Source: Jilunia laotingensis (GTDB taxonomy: Bacteria; Bacteroidota; Bacteroidia; Bacteroidales; Bacteroidaceae). Taken from it: a DNA stretch of 64,000 bases. Numbering within the stretch: the first letter of the stretch is position 1; each line of letters begins with the position of its first letter. The stretch is from contig NZ_JACRTF010000001.1 of the NCBI RefSeq assembly GCF_014385165.1, forward strand, positions 868,001 through 932,000, written 5' to 3'. This document shows positions 8,129 through 16,957 of this stretch, piece after piece. The translations under genes were made by a program, and so were the position numbers. The notes under the pieces are model-generated. The model saw only the letters and a program-made list of their open reading frames with translations. It made no database searches and had not been told where the DNA came from.

Positions 8129-10510
8129 ATGAAAAAGAATTATTTCCTTATAGTTCTTTTGCTGGTCGCCAATATATTTTCGGCTTCAGCAAAAATTGAA
8201 AAGATATTTTCCACAGAGGCTCTCTGCAATGTAACGATTGAAGTGGATAATGCCAGCAATGTGAGTGCTGCAACAAGAGCCGGACGTGGAACGCAAATAA
8301 CCTTAACGAATGGTGTAAATAACTTAGAGTTAAACAACAGCAGCGAGAACCCCTTGCAAATAAAGGCAGCGGAAAATGCAGAAATTGTATCGTGTTTTAT
8401 AAATGGTGATAAAGTAACTCCTGGTGGGGATGGCTCAATCCGGGTTGCAATAACTGAAGGTTTGAATATTGTACTTACCACAAAAACACATGCAGCCAAT
8501 CCAATGGTGACATTTTCAGTAACCGATCCCAGCCAAATTATTGTAAAAGCGGATGATATGGTCATTGAGGACATAAGCTCACCCAAGGAATTTGCAAAAG
8601 GGACGGAATTGACCATTGCCCCAACGACAGGTTTTGAAATTAAGAATGTAGCTACAACCCAACGGCCGGAACTTCCATCCGTAAATGGAGTATATACCAT
8701 CCGCGTTGATCAAGAGATGACAATCTATGTCACCACCGAACCTGCAAAACCAGTTGTCACATTTGAAATTGACTTTCCGGAAAGAATTAGCGTAGTAAAT
8801 CAGAGTACTCACAAAGCCATTGATATTTCTTCCTTAAAACTGTCCATGCCCAAAGGAACAGTCTTAGAATTTCAAGCTTCCAACGAAAACTATTCAATTA
8901 CATCCTTCAAGGTTGATGGGACAGACAAAGCACCCGCCATCGGAAGCAAAACATATTACGTAGGCGTAGAAGCCAACACAATAGTAACGATTGAAACCTC
9001 GTCAACGACTCCGTCCGTCAAGTTCATTGTGGATAACCCGGAAAATGTAAAAGTACACAAAATGGACAGTGAGGAGATGCTGGACGTGATGAAGGCCTAT
9101 GAAATGGAAAAGAACACGCAACTTGTTATTGAACCGGCAAACGATGAGGTTCGCATCGCATCCGTAACAGTAAATGGAGTTACATTGACTCCGTTAGGAA
9201 ACGGCAACTACATGACGGCTGTCACCACAAACCTAACCATTGAAGTGAAAACCAAAGAGGTCCTTCCGGTTTTGACATTTAAGGTAGACGCCTCGGAACG
9301 CATTAAAGTATTGTCAGGAACCGATATATTGGATATCAGTGAAGCCGTGGAACTTCCTATCGGCACGGAAATAACCATTGAACCCTCAGCTGGGAACTTC
9401 ATCATAAAATCGGCAATGGCCGATGGCAAGACTCTTACCGCTTCTGATAACAAGTATCTTGTTACCATAACCGGAGACATGCAATTTGATATCAAGACCG
9501 CTGCGTCTTTAACGCTGCACATCATTCAGCCGGACGAAGGCGGTACTATTTCTGTTTTCCGTGATGGAAAAGAACTGCAAGAAGGTGACAAAATCATAAC
9601 CAATGAGAAATTATCATTCAAGAATGAACCCGAAGCCAGCTATTTCTTTGAATACTATCTTGTCAATAACAAAGTATGCTCTGATACATATGTTGTTTCA
9701 GGATCTGACGACATAAATGTGGGAGCCATATTTAGAACTATCAGAGAAGGCTATGTAGAAGTCACTTTTGATTTGGATGAAGGTGCAAGAAGTCTACTTA
9801 CTATTGTTAATATAGATGGCTCTGAAAAGACCAGACTCGATCCATCGAAACCATGTGAAATAAAAAAAGAAAGCCAAATCCAAGTTTTTATGATTACACA
9901 AAATACTAAAATTACATCTTGTACGATGAATGGTGTAGAAAGAACTCCAGATGGAGATGAAGGAATAGATGCCAGAAGTTATACGATGACAGTAGAGGAT
10001 GATGCCGTAATTGCAGTCAGAACATCCAAATTAGTACAAGTAGGCGGTGATATTACGTACGGTGAAGATTATAATCCGATTGGAAGAATAAGGCTTCGTC
10101 ATGAAGGTAAGATTTATGATGATGTCTATATTCCGGTAGGGACTACAGTAGAAGTAATTGTAGAACCGGTAACAGGATACATGTTGGATTTCTGTTATCT
10201 TAGTTATGATGAAGCTAATAAGCTTGACGGAACCACTTATACGGTTGAGAATACGGATAAAGATATTATTATCATCAAGGGCGCCTTCAAGAAAATACCC
10301 GATGGAATTGAATCCATAAGTTCCATGCAAAGCCATTATGATGCGCAATCCATGCAGATCATAACCACAGGAGGAAACACGAAAGTATACGCGGTTTCCG
10401 GCAAGAAGGTGCTTGAATCGGATGAAACGAGCATCAGCGTCTCAACTTTGGAAAGTGGAATATACGTCGTCAAGACCCGGGAAGGTGTTTTCAAATTGGT
10501 AAAAAAATAA
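8129..10510 (+). CDS. Repetitive secreted surface protein with Por-type tail
   Basis: A 793-residue exported protein, signal peptide about residues 1-21 (ends FSASA). The body has at least four repeats of roughly 85-90 residues beginning near residues 127, 209, 297 and 382. Each opens with a pattern like (V/L)(T/K)F-x-(V/I)D and contains GT-x-(L/I)-x-(I/F) and a closing VNG/VDG-like turn, suggesting a string of small beta-sandwich modules. The C-terminus (ESGIYVVKTREGVFKLVKK) resembles a Por/T9SS tail. It is almost certainly co-transcribed with the preceding gene. I recognise no enzymatic motif. Confidence 0.7.
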   Translation: MKKNYFLIVLLLVANIFSASAKIEKIFSTEALCNVTIEVDNASNVSAATRAGRGTQITLTNGVNNLELNNSSENPLQIKAAENAEIVSCFINGDKVTPGGDGSIRVAITEGLNIVLTTKTHAANPMVTFSVTDPSQIIVKADDMVIEDISSPKEFAKGTELTIAPTTGFEIKNVATTQRPELPSVNGVYTIRVDQEMTIYVTTEPAKPVVTFEIDFPERISVVNQSTHKAIDISSLKLSMPKGTVLEFQASNENYSITSFKVDGTDKAPAIGSKTYYVGVEANTIVTIETSSTTPSVKFIVDNPENVKVHKMDSEEMLDVMKAYEMEKNTQLVIEPANDEVRIASVTVNGVTLTPLGNGNYMTAVTTNLTIEVKTKEVLPVLTFKVDASERIKVLSGTDILDISEAVELPIGTEITIEPSAGNFIIKSAMADGKTLTASDNKYLVTITGDMQFDIKTAASLTLHIIQPDEGGTISVFRDGKELQEGDKIITNEKLSFKNEPEASYFFEYYLVNNKVCSDTYVVSGSDDINVGAIFRTIREGYVEVTFDLDEGARSLLTIVNIDGSEKTRLDPSKPCEIKKESQIQVFMITQNTKITSCTMNGVERTPDGDEGIDARSYTMTVEDDAVIAVRTSKLVQVGGDITYGEDYNPIGRIRLRHEGKIYDDVYIPVGTTVEVIVEPVTGYMLDFCYLSYDEANKLDGTTYTVENTDKDIIIIKGAFKKIPDGIESISSMQSHYDAQSMQIITTGGNTKVYAVSGKKVLESDETSISVSTLESGIYVVKTREGVFKLVKK

Positions 10511-10526
10511 TGTAACATTATCAAAT

Positions 10527-10571
10527 GTAAGACTGTATCGGCTCTTTCCCATAAAGCCGATATAGTCTTAC
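10527..10571. terminator. Strong hairpin between surface-protein genes
   Basis: Arms of 17 bases (10527-10543 and 10555-10571) pair with a single mismatch around an 11-base loop. No T-run follows, so this may be an mRNA-stabilising or attenuating hairpin rather than a full intrinsic terminator. Confidence 0.5.
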
Positions 10572-10606
10572 CGTCCTTCAATATTCAATAATAAATTCTA
10601 TACACA

Positions 10607-12553
10607 ATGAAATATAAATATCTCTTGTTAGCAACGGGATTGCTATGGGGCACTTCAACGGTAAACGCCCAGTGGCGTTCCGCTTCCGAAGCTCCGGTGC
10701 GGCAACAACCAGAAATATCCAAGACCGTTAAGAATCAGGGTGACGGGAAAGTACTTTACAGCTATTGCTCTTCCATCGCTGCGGTCACGGCAAAAAGCGG
10801 GCTTGGAATTCAAACGGATGACGACGTCAAAGTAACCGCTGCCATCCGTATGTCCGAAGGTCTCATGACACTGCTGAAAGGCAGGAATATCCATCGGCTC
10901 AGAGTGGGCGTGGCGACCGACGCGGAGGACGCGACCGTTTTTATCAGGAAAACGGACGGGACGGCAATTTGGCAAATTAACAAAGCACTGGAACTGGGCT
11001 GGAACGACATCACACTTGAAACACCTTTGGTTGTACCGGAAGAGCAGGAACTTTATATCGGGTATACCTGTACACAGCGCAACGGTGTATTTGTAATTGC
11101 GACCGAATTAGGGAACACCACCAAATTGAACGGTTTATTCATGGCATCGGAATACTATCCTTATCTGGAGGATTTTTCAGGATCAGCGGACTTGGGAAAC
11201 CTCTGCCTGTCGGTGGAAGTGGACGGTACGGAGAGTGAATTCGGGTGTCTCGGTAGCATGGTGAAAGCATATTCGTCCAAGCCTTACCTGCAAGAGGGGG
11301 CAAACAAGTCCACGGAAATGAACATTATTTATGCGAACGAAGGAGAGGACAATGTCTCCAAGATAAAGCTGGGGAGAAAGTTTAACGGGACGGAATTGGG
11401 CGACACCATCTGCTACTTCAAAAGGACGGTGAGGGGAAACTCCACCGGGGAATTGGAATTGCCGGTCACGTCTTCCATGAGTGGAAAATACACATACACA
11501 CTAAAAGAAATAGAGGGAAACCCCGTATCCGTATCCCCCGTAACGGCAAGCGTATCCACCTATAAAGCCGAGGATGTCATCGAACGGGTTGCCCTGATTG
11601 AAGAGTTCACCTCGCAGTCGTGCGGCAACTGCCCGGCCGCACAGGCGAACCTGCATAGAACCATAGCCGACAAGGAAGACCGGGTTGCATTGGTACTTCA
11701 TCACTCAGGATTTAAACCCGACGACTTTTCGATACCGGAGAGTGACGGCTATTGCTACTTTTATAAACCGGCAGGCACTTTCGCCCCGGGAATGACGATG
11801 GACAGGACATACCTACCCGACTACGACACACAAGGGACAGGATCAATGGTATTCAATCCCAAGCTGCTGTCGAAATCCACGCTGACCAAAGAACTCGCAT
11901 TGCCCTCGATGGTCTCGGTAGGCATAGACTGCTCGTATGACAAGGCCGACAGAAAACTGGTTGTCATCGTCTCGGGGAACAAAATAACCGACTTGATAGG
12001 CGAGCATGTGGGACTGACCGTATTCCTCCTTGAAAACAAGTACATTGCCCGCCAACTCGGCGTCGGTGATCCGGACAACTTTGAACACAACAACATCCTC
12101 CGGGCCGTGCTGTCCGACCCGATGGGAGACGTCATAACCTTTAACGCGGACGGCACTTACAGCAGGAGGTACGACTATACCGTCCCGGCATCCTATGTCT
12201 CGACCACGGGAGCAAGGACGAAGGCATTTCCGGAAAACATGAACATTGTGGCATTTGTGTCCAATTTCGATACGGTATACCCGGACAACTGTTGCGTGTT
12301 GAACGCGAACAAAACGGCCTCACTGAATGTCGGGGATACCGGATTAAAAGCTGAAAACGTGTTGGAGAAGGCCCTCCCGGTATTCGCTAAGGACGGGACG
12401 GTCCATGCCTACGGAGAATACAGCGATCTGAAGGTGTACAACCTGCAAGGGATGCCAGTGCCGAACGAGAACCTGGAACCGGGAGTCTATATCGTGAGAA
12501 TAACAGGACAGGACAGGAAGGAACATGTAAGGAAGGTACTAGTCCGTAACTGA
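10607..12553 (+). CDS. Omp28-related secreted protein with CXXC motif and Por-type tail
   Basis: A 648-residue exported protein, signal peptide about 1-21 (ends VNAQ). The region from about residue 325 opens with VALIEEFTSQSCGNCPAAQ, the thioredoxin-like CXXC-containing start characteristic of Omp28-related outer-membrane proteins, and continues to about 560. The N-terminal ~320 residues are beta-rich. The C-terminus (NLEPGVYIVRITGQDRKEHVRKVLVRN) is a Por-type tail. Third of three rightward surface-protein genes. Whether CGNC is redox-active here is unknown. Its coding sequence looks GC-richer than that of the two preceding genes. Confidence 0.8.
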   Translation: MKYKYLLLATGLLWGTSTVNAQWRSASEAPVRQQPEISKTVKNQGDGKVLYSYCSSIAAVTAKSGLGIQTDDDVKVTAAIRMSEGLMTLLKGRNIHRLRVGVATDAEDATVFIRKTDGTAIWQINKALELGWNDITLETPLVVPEEQELYIGYTCTQRNGVFVIATELGNTTKLNGLFMASEYYPYLEDFSGSADLGNLCLSVEVDGTESEFGCLGSMVKAYSSKPYLQEGANKSTEMNIIYANEGEDNVSKIKLGRKFNGTELGDTICYFKRTVRGNSTGELELPVTSSMSGKYTYTLKEIEGNPVSVSPVTASVSTYKAEDVIERVALIEEFTSQSCGNCPAAQANLHRTIADKEDRVALVLHHSGFKPDDFSIPESDGYCYFYKPAGTFAPGMTMDRTYLPDYDTQGTGSMVFNPKLLSKSTLTKELALPSMVSVGIDCSYDKADRKLVVIVSGNKITDLIGEHVGLTVFLLENKYIARQLGVGDPDNFEHNNILRAVLSDPMGDVITFNADGTYSRRYDYTVPASYVSTTGARTKAFPENMNIVAFVSNFDTVYPDNCCVLNANKTASLNVGDTGLKAENVLEKALPVFAKDGTVHAYGEYSDLKVYNLQGMPVPNENLEPGVYIVRITGQDRKEHVRKVLVRN

Positions 12554-12897
12554 GTTACGGCATTTTGAGATAGAAGAACAAATCTAATAATATGGGAAAC
12601 ACACATTTATTAGTGAAACTGCTACCTACCGTTCGTGAAGAATAGTAGGTAGTTATTTAAATTCAACATAGATCAAATCATTATAAGTTACCCGCCATTG
12701 ATAAAACTTAGTTTAACGATGAGTTTCTCTTATATTATCTACTTAGTATGGATAAAAAAGGTCGGATTAACACCACCTTTGAGAAAACAATAGATTAGAT
12801 TTCAATAAAAATAAAAGCTACGCTATAACGAAGTATTTAATAGAAAAATTATATATTTGTATCACATAGTAAAGATATACATACAAATATTATTACA
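12554..12897. other. Non-coding AT-rich gap
   Basis: About 340 bases holding the weak hairpin above and otherwise nothing recognisable. Base composition shifts to strongly AT-rich here, which may mark the left limit of the accessory region that follows. Confidence 0.5.
12622..12652. terminator. Hairpin after the surface-protein group
   Basis: Eight-base arms CTACCTAC (12622-12629) and GTAGGTAG (12645-12652) enclose a 15-base loop and are followed by TTATTT. Weak terminator candidate for the 10607 gene. Confidence 0.4.
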
Positions 12898-13557
12898 TTG
12901 AAAAATAATTCGAATTTATCGTTTATCTACTCTGCTATAAAGTCATTAGCTTTGAGTTTCCACAATAGTGCAACAACAAGAATTATATTCTTATTAACTG
13001 CACTAATCATATTACCTGCGATGCCTCTCAAAGGACAAAGACGATATAATTATTCTTATAATTATGGAAACGGCACTATTGCTTTGAATTTAGATTCTAA
13101 TCGGTGCTACAGCCTTTCATCAACCAAGCCTGAATGGTTAAATCGGCCAGACGACCTTCCTCTGACCAATGAAGAGGCTCCTCCTGTCATATGGAGTTCC
13201 GGTACATATTATTATTCTAAAGACACGATAATCTACAAAGATAGAAAAGATAAAAGTAAGTTTTTCTATTTTGTAATACAAGAACAAGGCGATAAATTAA
13301 ACGCAATCAGATTAACAGATATTTCAAAAAACACATCCAACTTGAGTTTACGGAGAATTCTTTACAATGACTCAATAATCAAACAAACGTGCGTTTATGA
13401 TCTACTCAATGAAAAATCTGTTTTCTATGTTAGAACATATTCAGTATCAAAAGACAATAAATCATCTCTATTATTAGATGTTTATGATTGGCGGAATGGA
13501 ACTAAAGTGAAAATCTTTCATAACGATAAAGTTCAGCAGGACGAATGGAAGATATAA
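12898..13557 (+). CDS. Hypothetical exported protein
   Basis: 219 codons if the TTG at 12898 is the start; the next ATG (13021) would remove the hydrophobic stretch around residues 28-45, which looks like a signal sequence ending near PLKGQ. The mature part is polar with several Tyr- and Asn-rich stretches and no motif I recognise. It is AT-rich, like the accessory genes to its right. Confidence 0.5.
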   Translation: MKNNSNLSFIYSAIKSLALSFHNSATTRIIFLLTALIILPAMPLKGQRRYNYSYNYGNGTIALNLDSNRCYSLSSTKPEWLNRPDDLPLTNEEAPPVIWSSGTYYYSKDTIIYKDRKDKSKFFYFVIQEQGDKLNAIRLTDISKNTSNLSLRRILYNDSIIKQTCVYDLLNEKSVFYVRTYSVSKDNKSSLLLDVYDWRNGTKVKIFHNDKVQQDEWKI

Positions 13558-13614
13558 AAATGTTTCAGCTATGCCGCAATGGAAAAGTAGAAAAGAGGTT
13601 TTCTTAAATGGATG

Positions 13615-13655
13615 AACAAAAGGTAATCCATCATTTAGTGTAATCAACCGGTTAT
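13615..13655. other. Scar of an integrase leader
   Basis: These 41 bases match the integrase leader at 15637-15677 at 34 of 41 positions without gaps, including a shared GTAATCA...CCGGTTAT segment. No integrase follows here; a Crp/Fnr gene does. This is best read as the residue of an element whose integrase gene was deleted. Confidence 0.65.
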
Positions 13656-13668
13656 AAAATGAAAAAGT

Positions 13669-13676
13669 TATTTTTG
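13669..13676 (+). promoter_or_regulatory. -7 promoter box for the Crp/Fnr gene at 13706
   Basis: TATTTTTG matches the Bacteroides -7 consensus TAnnTTTG exactly and lies 29 bases before the ATG at 13706. Confidence 0.5.
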
Positions 13677-13705
13677 CAAATGCACTACATATATTCTTAA
13701 GGCAC

Positions 13706-14278
13706 ATGGAAGATTTTAATTTAAAATATGCTCAACATCCTTCATTGGACTTACTGAAAAATTTTCTTTTAAAACATGGAGCATTTAAAATCATAAAAAA
13801 GAAAGAGATATTCTCCATACAAGGAAAGAAAAACCTCAAAGGCGCATACATTAAAAGCGGTGCGTTCCGATATACCCGTAGTGATGACAAAGGCAATGAG
13901 CATATAATTGGATATGCCTTTCCTCATGAATTTCTCGGGAGCTTGGATACATGGATAAATCCCGACCAGCCATCTCCCGTAACGATAGAAGCCATCTGTG
14001 ATTCGGAGATTTACGATATTACTTATCCTGCTGTAAAACAGTTTTTCAACACAAATATGGAAACGTTATACATCCGCTGTATTCTTGCCGAACGGTCTTA
14101 TTCTGTTATTTATCACCGTTTATTAGACTCATATTGCAAGAATGCAGAAGAACTATATCTTGACTTGCTAAACAGATGCCCCGATATTCAAGAACATATC
14201 ACTTTGAAAGAGATAGCTTCGTTCTTACAAGTCACTCCCGAAACAATCAGCCACATAAGGCGTAAACTGAAGAAATAA
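13706..14278 (+). CDS. Crp/Fnr-family transcriptional regulator (copy 1)
   Basis: A 190-residue protein with an N-terminal cyclic-nucleotide-binding-like beta-roll (about 15-120) and a C-terminal helix-turn-helix (about 150-188; LKEIASFLQVTPETISHIRRKL). The cAMP-contact residues of Crp are not evident and there is no FNR-type cysteine cluster, so the effector is unknown. It is plainly paralogous to the regulator at 18328, with near-identical stretches such as ELYLDLLNRCPDIQE. It sits just before a GNAT gene that is itself duplicated in the element. Confidence 0.85.
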   Translation: MEDFNLKYAQHPSLDLLKNFLLKHGAFKIIKKKEIFSIQGKKNLKGAYIKSGAFRYTRSDDKGNEHIIGYAFPHEFLGSLDTWINPDQPSPVTIEAICDSEIYDITYPAVKQFFNTNMETLYIRCILAERSYSVIYHRLLDSYCKNAEELYLDLLNRCPDIQEHITLKEIASFLQVTPETISHIRRKLKK

Positions 14279-14308
14279 ATGTCCAATTCCATATAATAAA
14301 AACATAAT

Positions 14309-14740
14309 ATGATCCGCAAATTAACAAAAGACGAATATCGCAATGCCGCTGATTTATCTTATCAAGTATGTATGGAGAGTGGTATCAACGATTTTACCCA
14401 AGAGGGTATTGAAACCTTTAAAAGTTTTATATATAATATATCATTAATGAATGAACTTGATTTATATGGGGCTTTTGATAATAATCTATTGATAGGAGTT
14501 GTCGGTATTAATAGAAAAAGACAACATATATCACTCTTTTTTATCCAACAGGAATATCATCGGCAAGGAATAGGAAAATCTCTTTTCTACTATATGATGA
14601 ATGATTGTAACTTTACCAAGATAAGTGTTAATTCTTCAACCTATGGAGAGTTATTCTATAAGTCGTTAGGCTTTAAAAAAGTAAGCGAGAAAGAGCTTAA
14701 CAAAGGAATAACAAGTATTCCAATGATAAAAAATATATAA
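14309..14740 (+). CDS. GNAT acetyltransferase (copy 1)
   Basis: A 143-residue single-domain N-acetyltransferase. The acetyl-CoA-binding motif A is visible as HRQGIGKSL near residues 89-97, followed by NSSTYGELFYKSLGF. Substrate unknown. It is highly similar to the gene at 19592 along its whole length and lies 30 bases after the Crp/Fnr gene, so the two probably form a regulator-enzyme pair. Confidence 0.85.
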   Translation: MIRKLTKDEYRNAADLSYQVCMESGINDFTQEGIETFKSFIYNISLMNELDLYGAFDNNLLIGVVGINRKRQHISLFFIQQEYHRQGIGKSLFYYMMNDCNFTKISVNSSTYGELFYKSLGFKKVSEKELNKGITSIPMIKNI

Positions 14741-14779
14741 ATATTTGATCCCAATTATAGATAAAGTATTTCATAAAAT

Positions 14780-15238
14780 ATGGATAAAGATTTTATAATA
14801 AGAACAGCCAAACCGTCGGATGCCTCTGAGGTCAAAGAGCTATTTCAAGATACAGTCCTTAATATAAACAAGCGTGATTATTCAAAAGCGGAAGTAGAAG
14901 ATTGGGCATCGTGTGGAAACGACCTCTCCCACATAAAAGAAATGATTAGGACACATTATTTTATCGTAGCAACTAATCGACAGTCTCAGATTATTGGCTT
15001 TTCATCCATCACCAAACAAGGATATTTACATTCTATGTTTGTGCATAAAAATTTTCAAGGTAACGGTGTTGCTACGATACTTCTTAATGAAATAGAACGG
15101 TATGCAATCACAACAGGAATTACAAGGATTACATCAGAAGTAAGCTTAACGGCCCTTCCTTTCTTTGAAAAAAGAGGTTATATAGTGGAGGAAGAACAGA
15201 AACGCAAAGCAAATCTGCTTTCCCTCACTAATTTTTAG
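14780..15238 (+). CDS. GNAT acetyltransferase
   Basis: A 152-residue GNAT protein. Motif A reads NFQGNGVATILLNEIE (about residues 93-108), and LPFFEKRGY near the end matches the usual GNAT C-terminus. It is a different branch from the 14309/19592 pair. It is likely co-transcribed with the two genes before it. Substrate cannot be predicted. Confidence 0.85.
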   Translation: MDKDFIIRTAKPSDASEVKELFQDTVLNINKRDYSKAEVEDWASCGNDLSHIKEMIRTHYFIVATNRQSQIIGFSSITKQGYLHSMFVHKNFQGNGVATILLNEIERYAITTGITRITSEVSLTALPFFEKRGYIVEEEQKRKANLLSLTNF

Positions 15239-15434
15239 ATGGCGAAAAGACTAGAGAATTGAAGCTAAAAGTAAGATATAAAAATCAAGATATAACATTT
15301 TAAGAAGTGGAATACAATTTATATAAAATCGGTTATACACTATTAGTTATATAGCTATTTTCTAAAGGTGTATCGGCACAAAGTTTGGCATTCAGTACAC
15401 TTTATAAAAATAAAAACCCTGATAATTAAATAAC

Positions 15435-15458
15435 TATCAGGGTTTCTTCGTACCCAGA
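15435..15458. other. attL, copy of the tRNA-Leu 3' end and terminator arm
   Basis: These 24 bases match 28327-28350 at 23 positions; the final 12 (TTCGTACCCAGA) are identical and include the last eight bases of tRNA-Leu. Similarity stops directly after, as expected of an attachment-site copy. Confidence 0.8.
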
Positions 15459-15595
15459 GCCGGTACAAGCCATAGAAATCATAGGAAAATAAAAGAATTT
15501 ATCTTCCTTATTATCAACTATTTGAATATTTCCTATTTTCTCTATTTTTGCCATATTTTGCCCATTTTCCGTTATTCAGTACACTTTTAGTACAC

Positions 15596-15625
15596 TTTGA
15601 AATATCATTTTCTTTTGTACCTTTG
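15596..15625 (+). promoter_or_regulatory. Integrase promoter
   Basis: TTTG at 15596-15599 and TACCTTTG at 15618-15625 match the Bacteroides -33 and -7 boxes with an 18-base gap. A duplicated AGTACACTTT motif directly upstream overlaps the -33 box and may bind the integrase or a regulator. Confidence 0.65.
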
Positions 15626-15708
15626 CAATATTGGAAAACAAAAGAAAATCAACTATTTAGCGTAATCACCCGGTTATGGTACCTAAATCGGGATAAAACC
15701 TCTAAACA

Positions 15709-16932
15709 ATGGCAAAGTTAGAAAATAAAACGAAAGAAAACCCCAAGTTAGAGCAAAATAAGCTCTCGGATGGTAGAATCAGCCTTTACTTAGAGTATTA
15801 TTTAGGTAGAGAGGAAAAGCCCGTATTAGATGAAAACGGCAATCAAGTGTACTATGATAGTGGAAAGATGCAAGGTAAGCCCAAGTTTGCAGTAAAGCAT
15901 AACAGGCGAAAAGAAAACCTTAGTCTGTATCTGATAGATAAGCCCCGTACCCCTGCGGAACGCCAGCAGAACAAAGAAACATTGGAGCTTGCCACAAAGA
16001 TACGTGCGGAGCGTGAGCAGGAATTTAAAGAAAGTATGTTGGGCTATCGGTTGAAAAAAGATAGAACGGTCAATTTCTTAGACTATTTCCAAGCCTATAT
16101 CAACAGTTATACCAAGAAAGATATTCGCATGGTACAAATTGCGCTTAGCCGTTTTAAGGACTTCTTAAAAGAGCAATACCCCATGAATGAGTTTAGTATC
16201 AAACCGGAACTTATCACCAAAGAAATGATGGAGCAGTTTGTAGCCTATTTGCAATCCCGAAGTGTGGGTGAAGGTGCTAAAAGCATTTACCAGCGTTTCA
16301 AGAAAGTTATTCGATATGCGATTGACCACGATGTAATGTTGAAAGACCCATGTAAAAGTGTTACCTGTAAAGTGGATAGCCAAATGCTTCGAAAAGATGT
16401 TCTTTCTCCCGAAGAAATACAAAAGTTGGCGGCTTGCCATTATGACAACGAGAACCCGAATGTCAGACGGGCTTTTATCTTCTGTTTATACAGTGGTTTG
16501 CGTTTCTGTGATGTAAAAGACCTTACCTATAAGAATGTGGATTACGCTAATCGGTTATTGAAATTTGAACAAAGCAAGACAAAGGGACATTCTGCCAGTA
16601 GTGGTGTGGTTATTCCCCTGAATGATGGTCTATTGTCTATCATTGGTGAAGCCCCGGCAGATAAAAACTGTTTGATATTCGATTTACCTACTTACGAAAG
16701 TTGCTGTAAATCAGTAAAGCGTTGGGTAAAGAGAGCCGGGATAGACAAACATATAAGCTGGCATTGTGCCCGGCATTCGTTTGCCGTGAACATTCTGAAC
16801 AATGGGGCAAATATCAAAACCGTAGCCAGCCTTTTAGGGCATAGCGGATTGAAGCATACGGAGAAGTACACCCGTGCGGTGGATAAATTGAAAGAGGAAG
16901 CAATAAACAGCTTGCCCGAACTAAAGTTTTAA
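15709..16932 (+). CDS. int: Tyrosine-type site-specific integrase
   Basis: 407 residues. An N-terminal arm-binding domain (~10-90) and SAM-like core-binding domain (~120-225) precede the catalytic domain. The conserved tetrad region is visible: SGLRFCDVKDL around residue 263 holds the first Arg, HCARHSFAVN near 359 is the HXXR box with a following His, and LLGHSGLKHTEKYTR near 380 supplies the last His and the nucleophilic Tyr. It acts on the adjacent attL and the tRNA-Leu attR. Confidence 0.95.
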   Translation: MAKLENKTKENPKLEQNKLSDGRISLYLEYYLGREEKPVLDENGNQVYYDSGKMQGKPKFAVKHNRRKENLSLYLIDKPRTPAERQQNKETLELATKIRAEREQEFKESMLGYRLKKDRTVNFLDYFQAYINSYTKKDIRMVQIALSRFKDFLKEQYPMNEFSIKPELITKEMMEQFVAYLQSRSVGEGAKSIYQRFKKVIRYAIDHDVMLKDPCKSVTCKVDSQMLRKDVLSPEEIQKLAACHYDNENPNVRRAFIFCLYSGLRFCDVKDLTYKNVDYANRLLKFEQSKTKGHSASSGVVIPLNDGLLSIIGEAPADKNCLIFDLPTYESCCKSVKRWVKRAGIDKHISWHCARHSFAVNILNNGANIKTVASLLGHSGLKHTEKYTRAVDKLKEEAINSLPELKF

Positions 16933-16957
16933 CCATAAAAGACTTATCTTTGTAACT

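Larger units (their letters stand above)
15239..15708. other. Element left junction and integrase control region
   Basis: A 470-base gene-free stretch. It contains one ATTCAGTACAC motif (15390), a terminator-like hairpin with arms ACCCTGATA and TATCAGGGT (15417-15443), the attL copy (15435-15458), a second ATTCAGTACAC followed by another AGTACAC (15574-15595), the integrase promoter and its 70-base leader. Confidence 0.75.
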
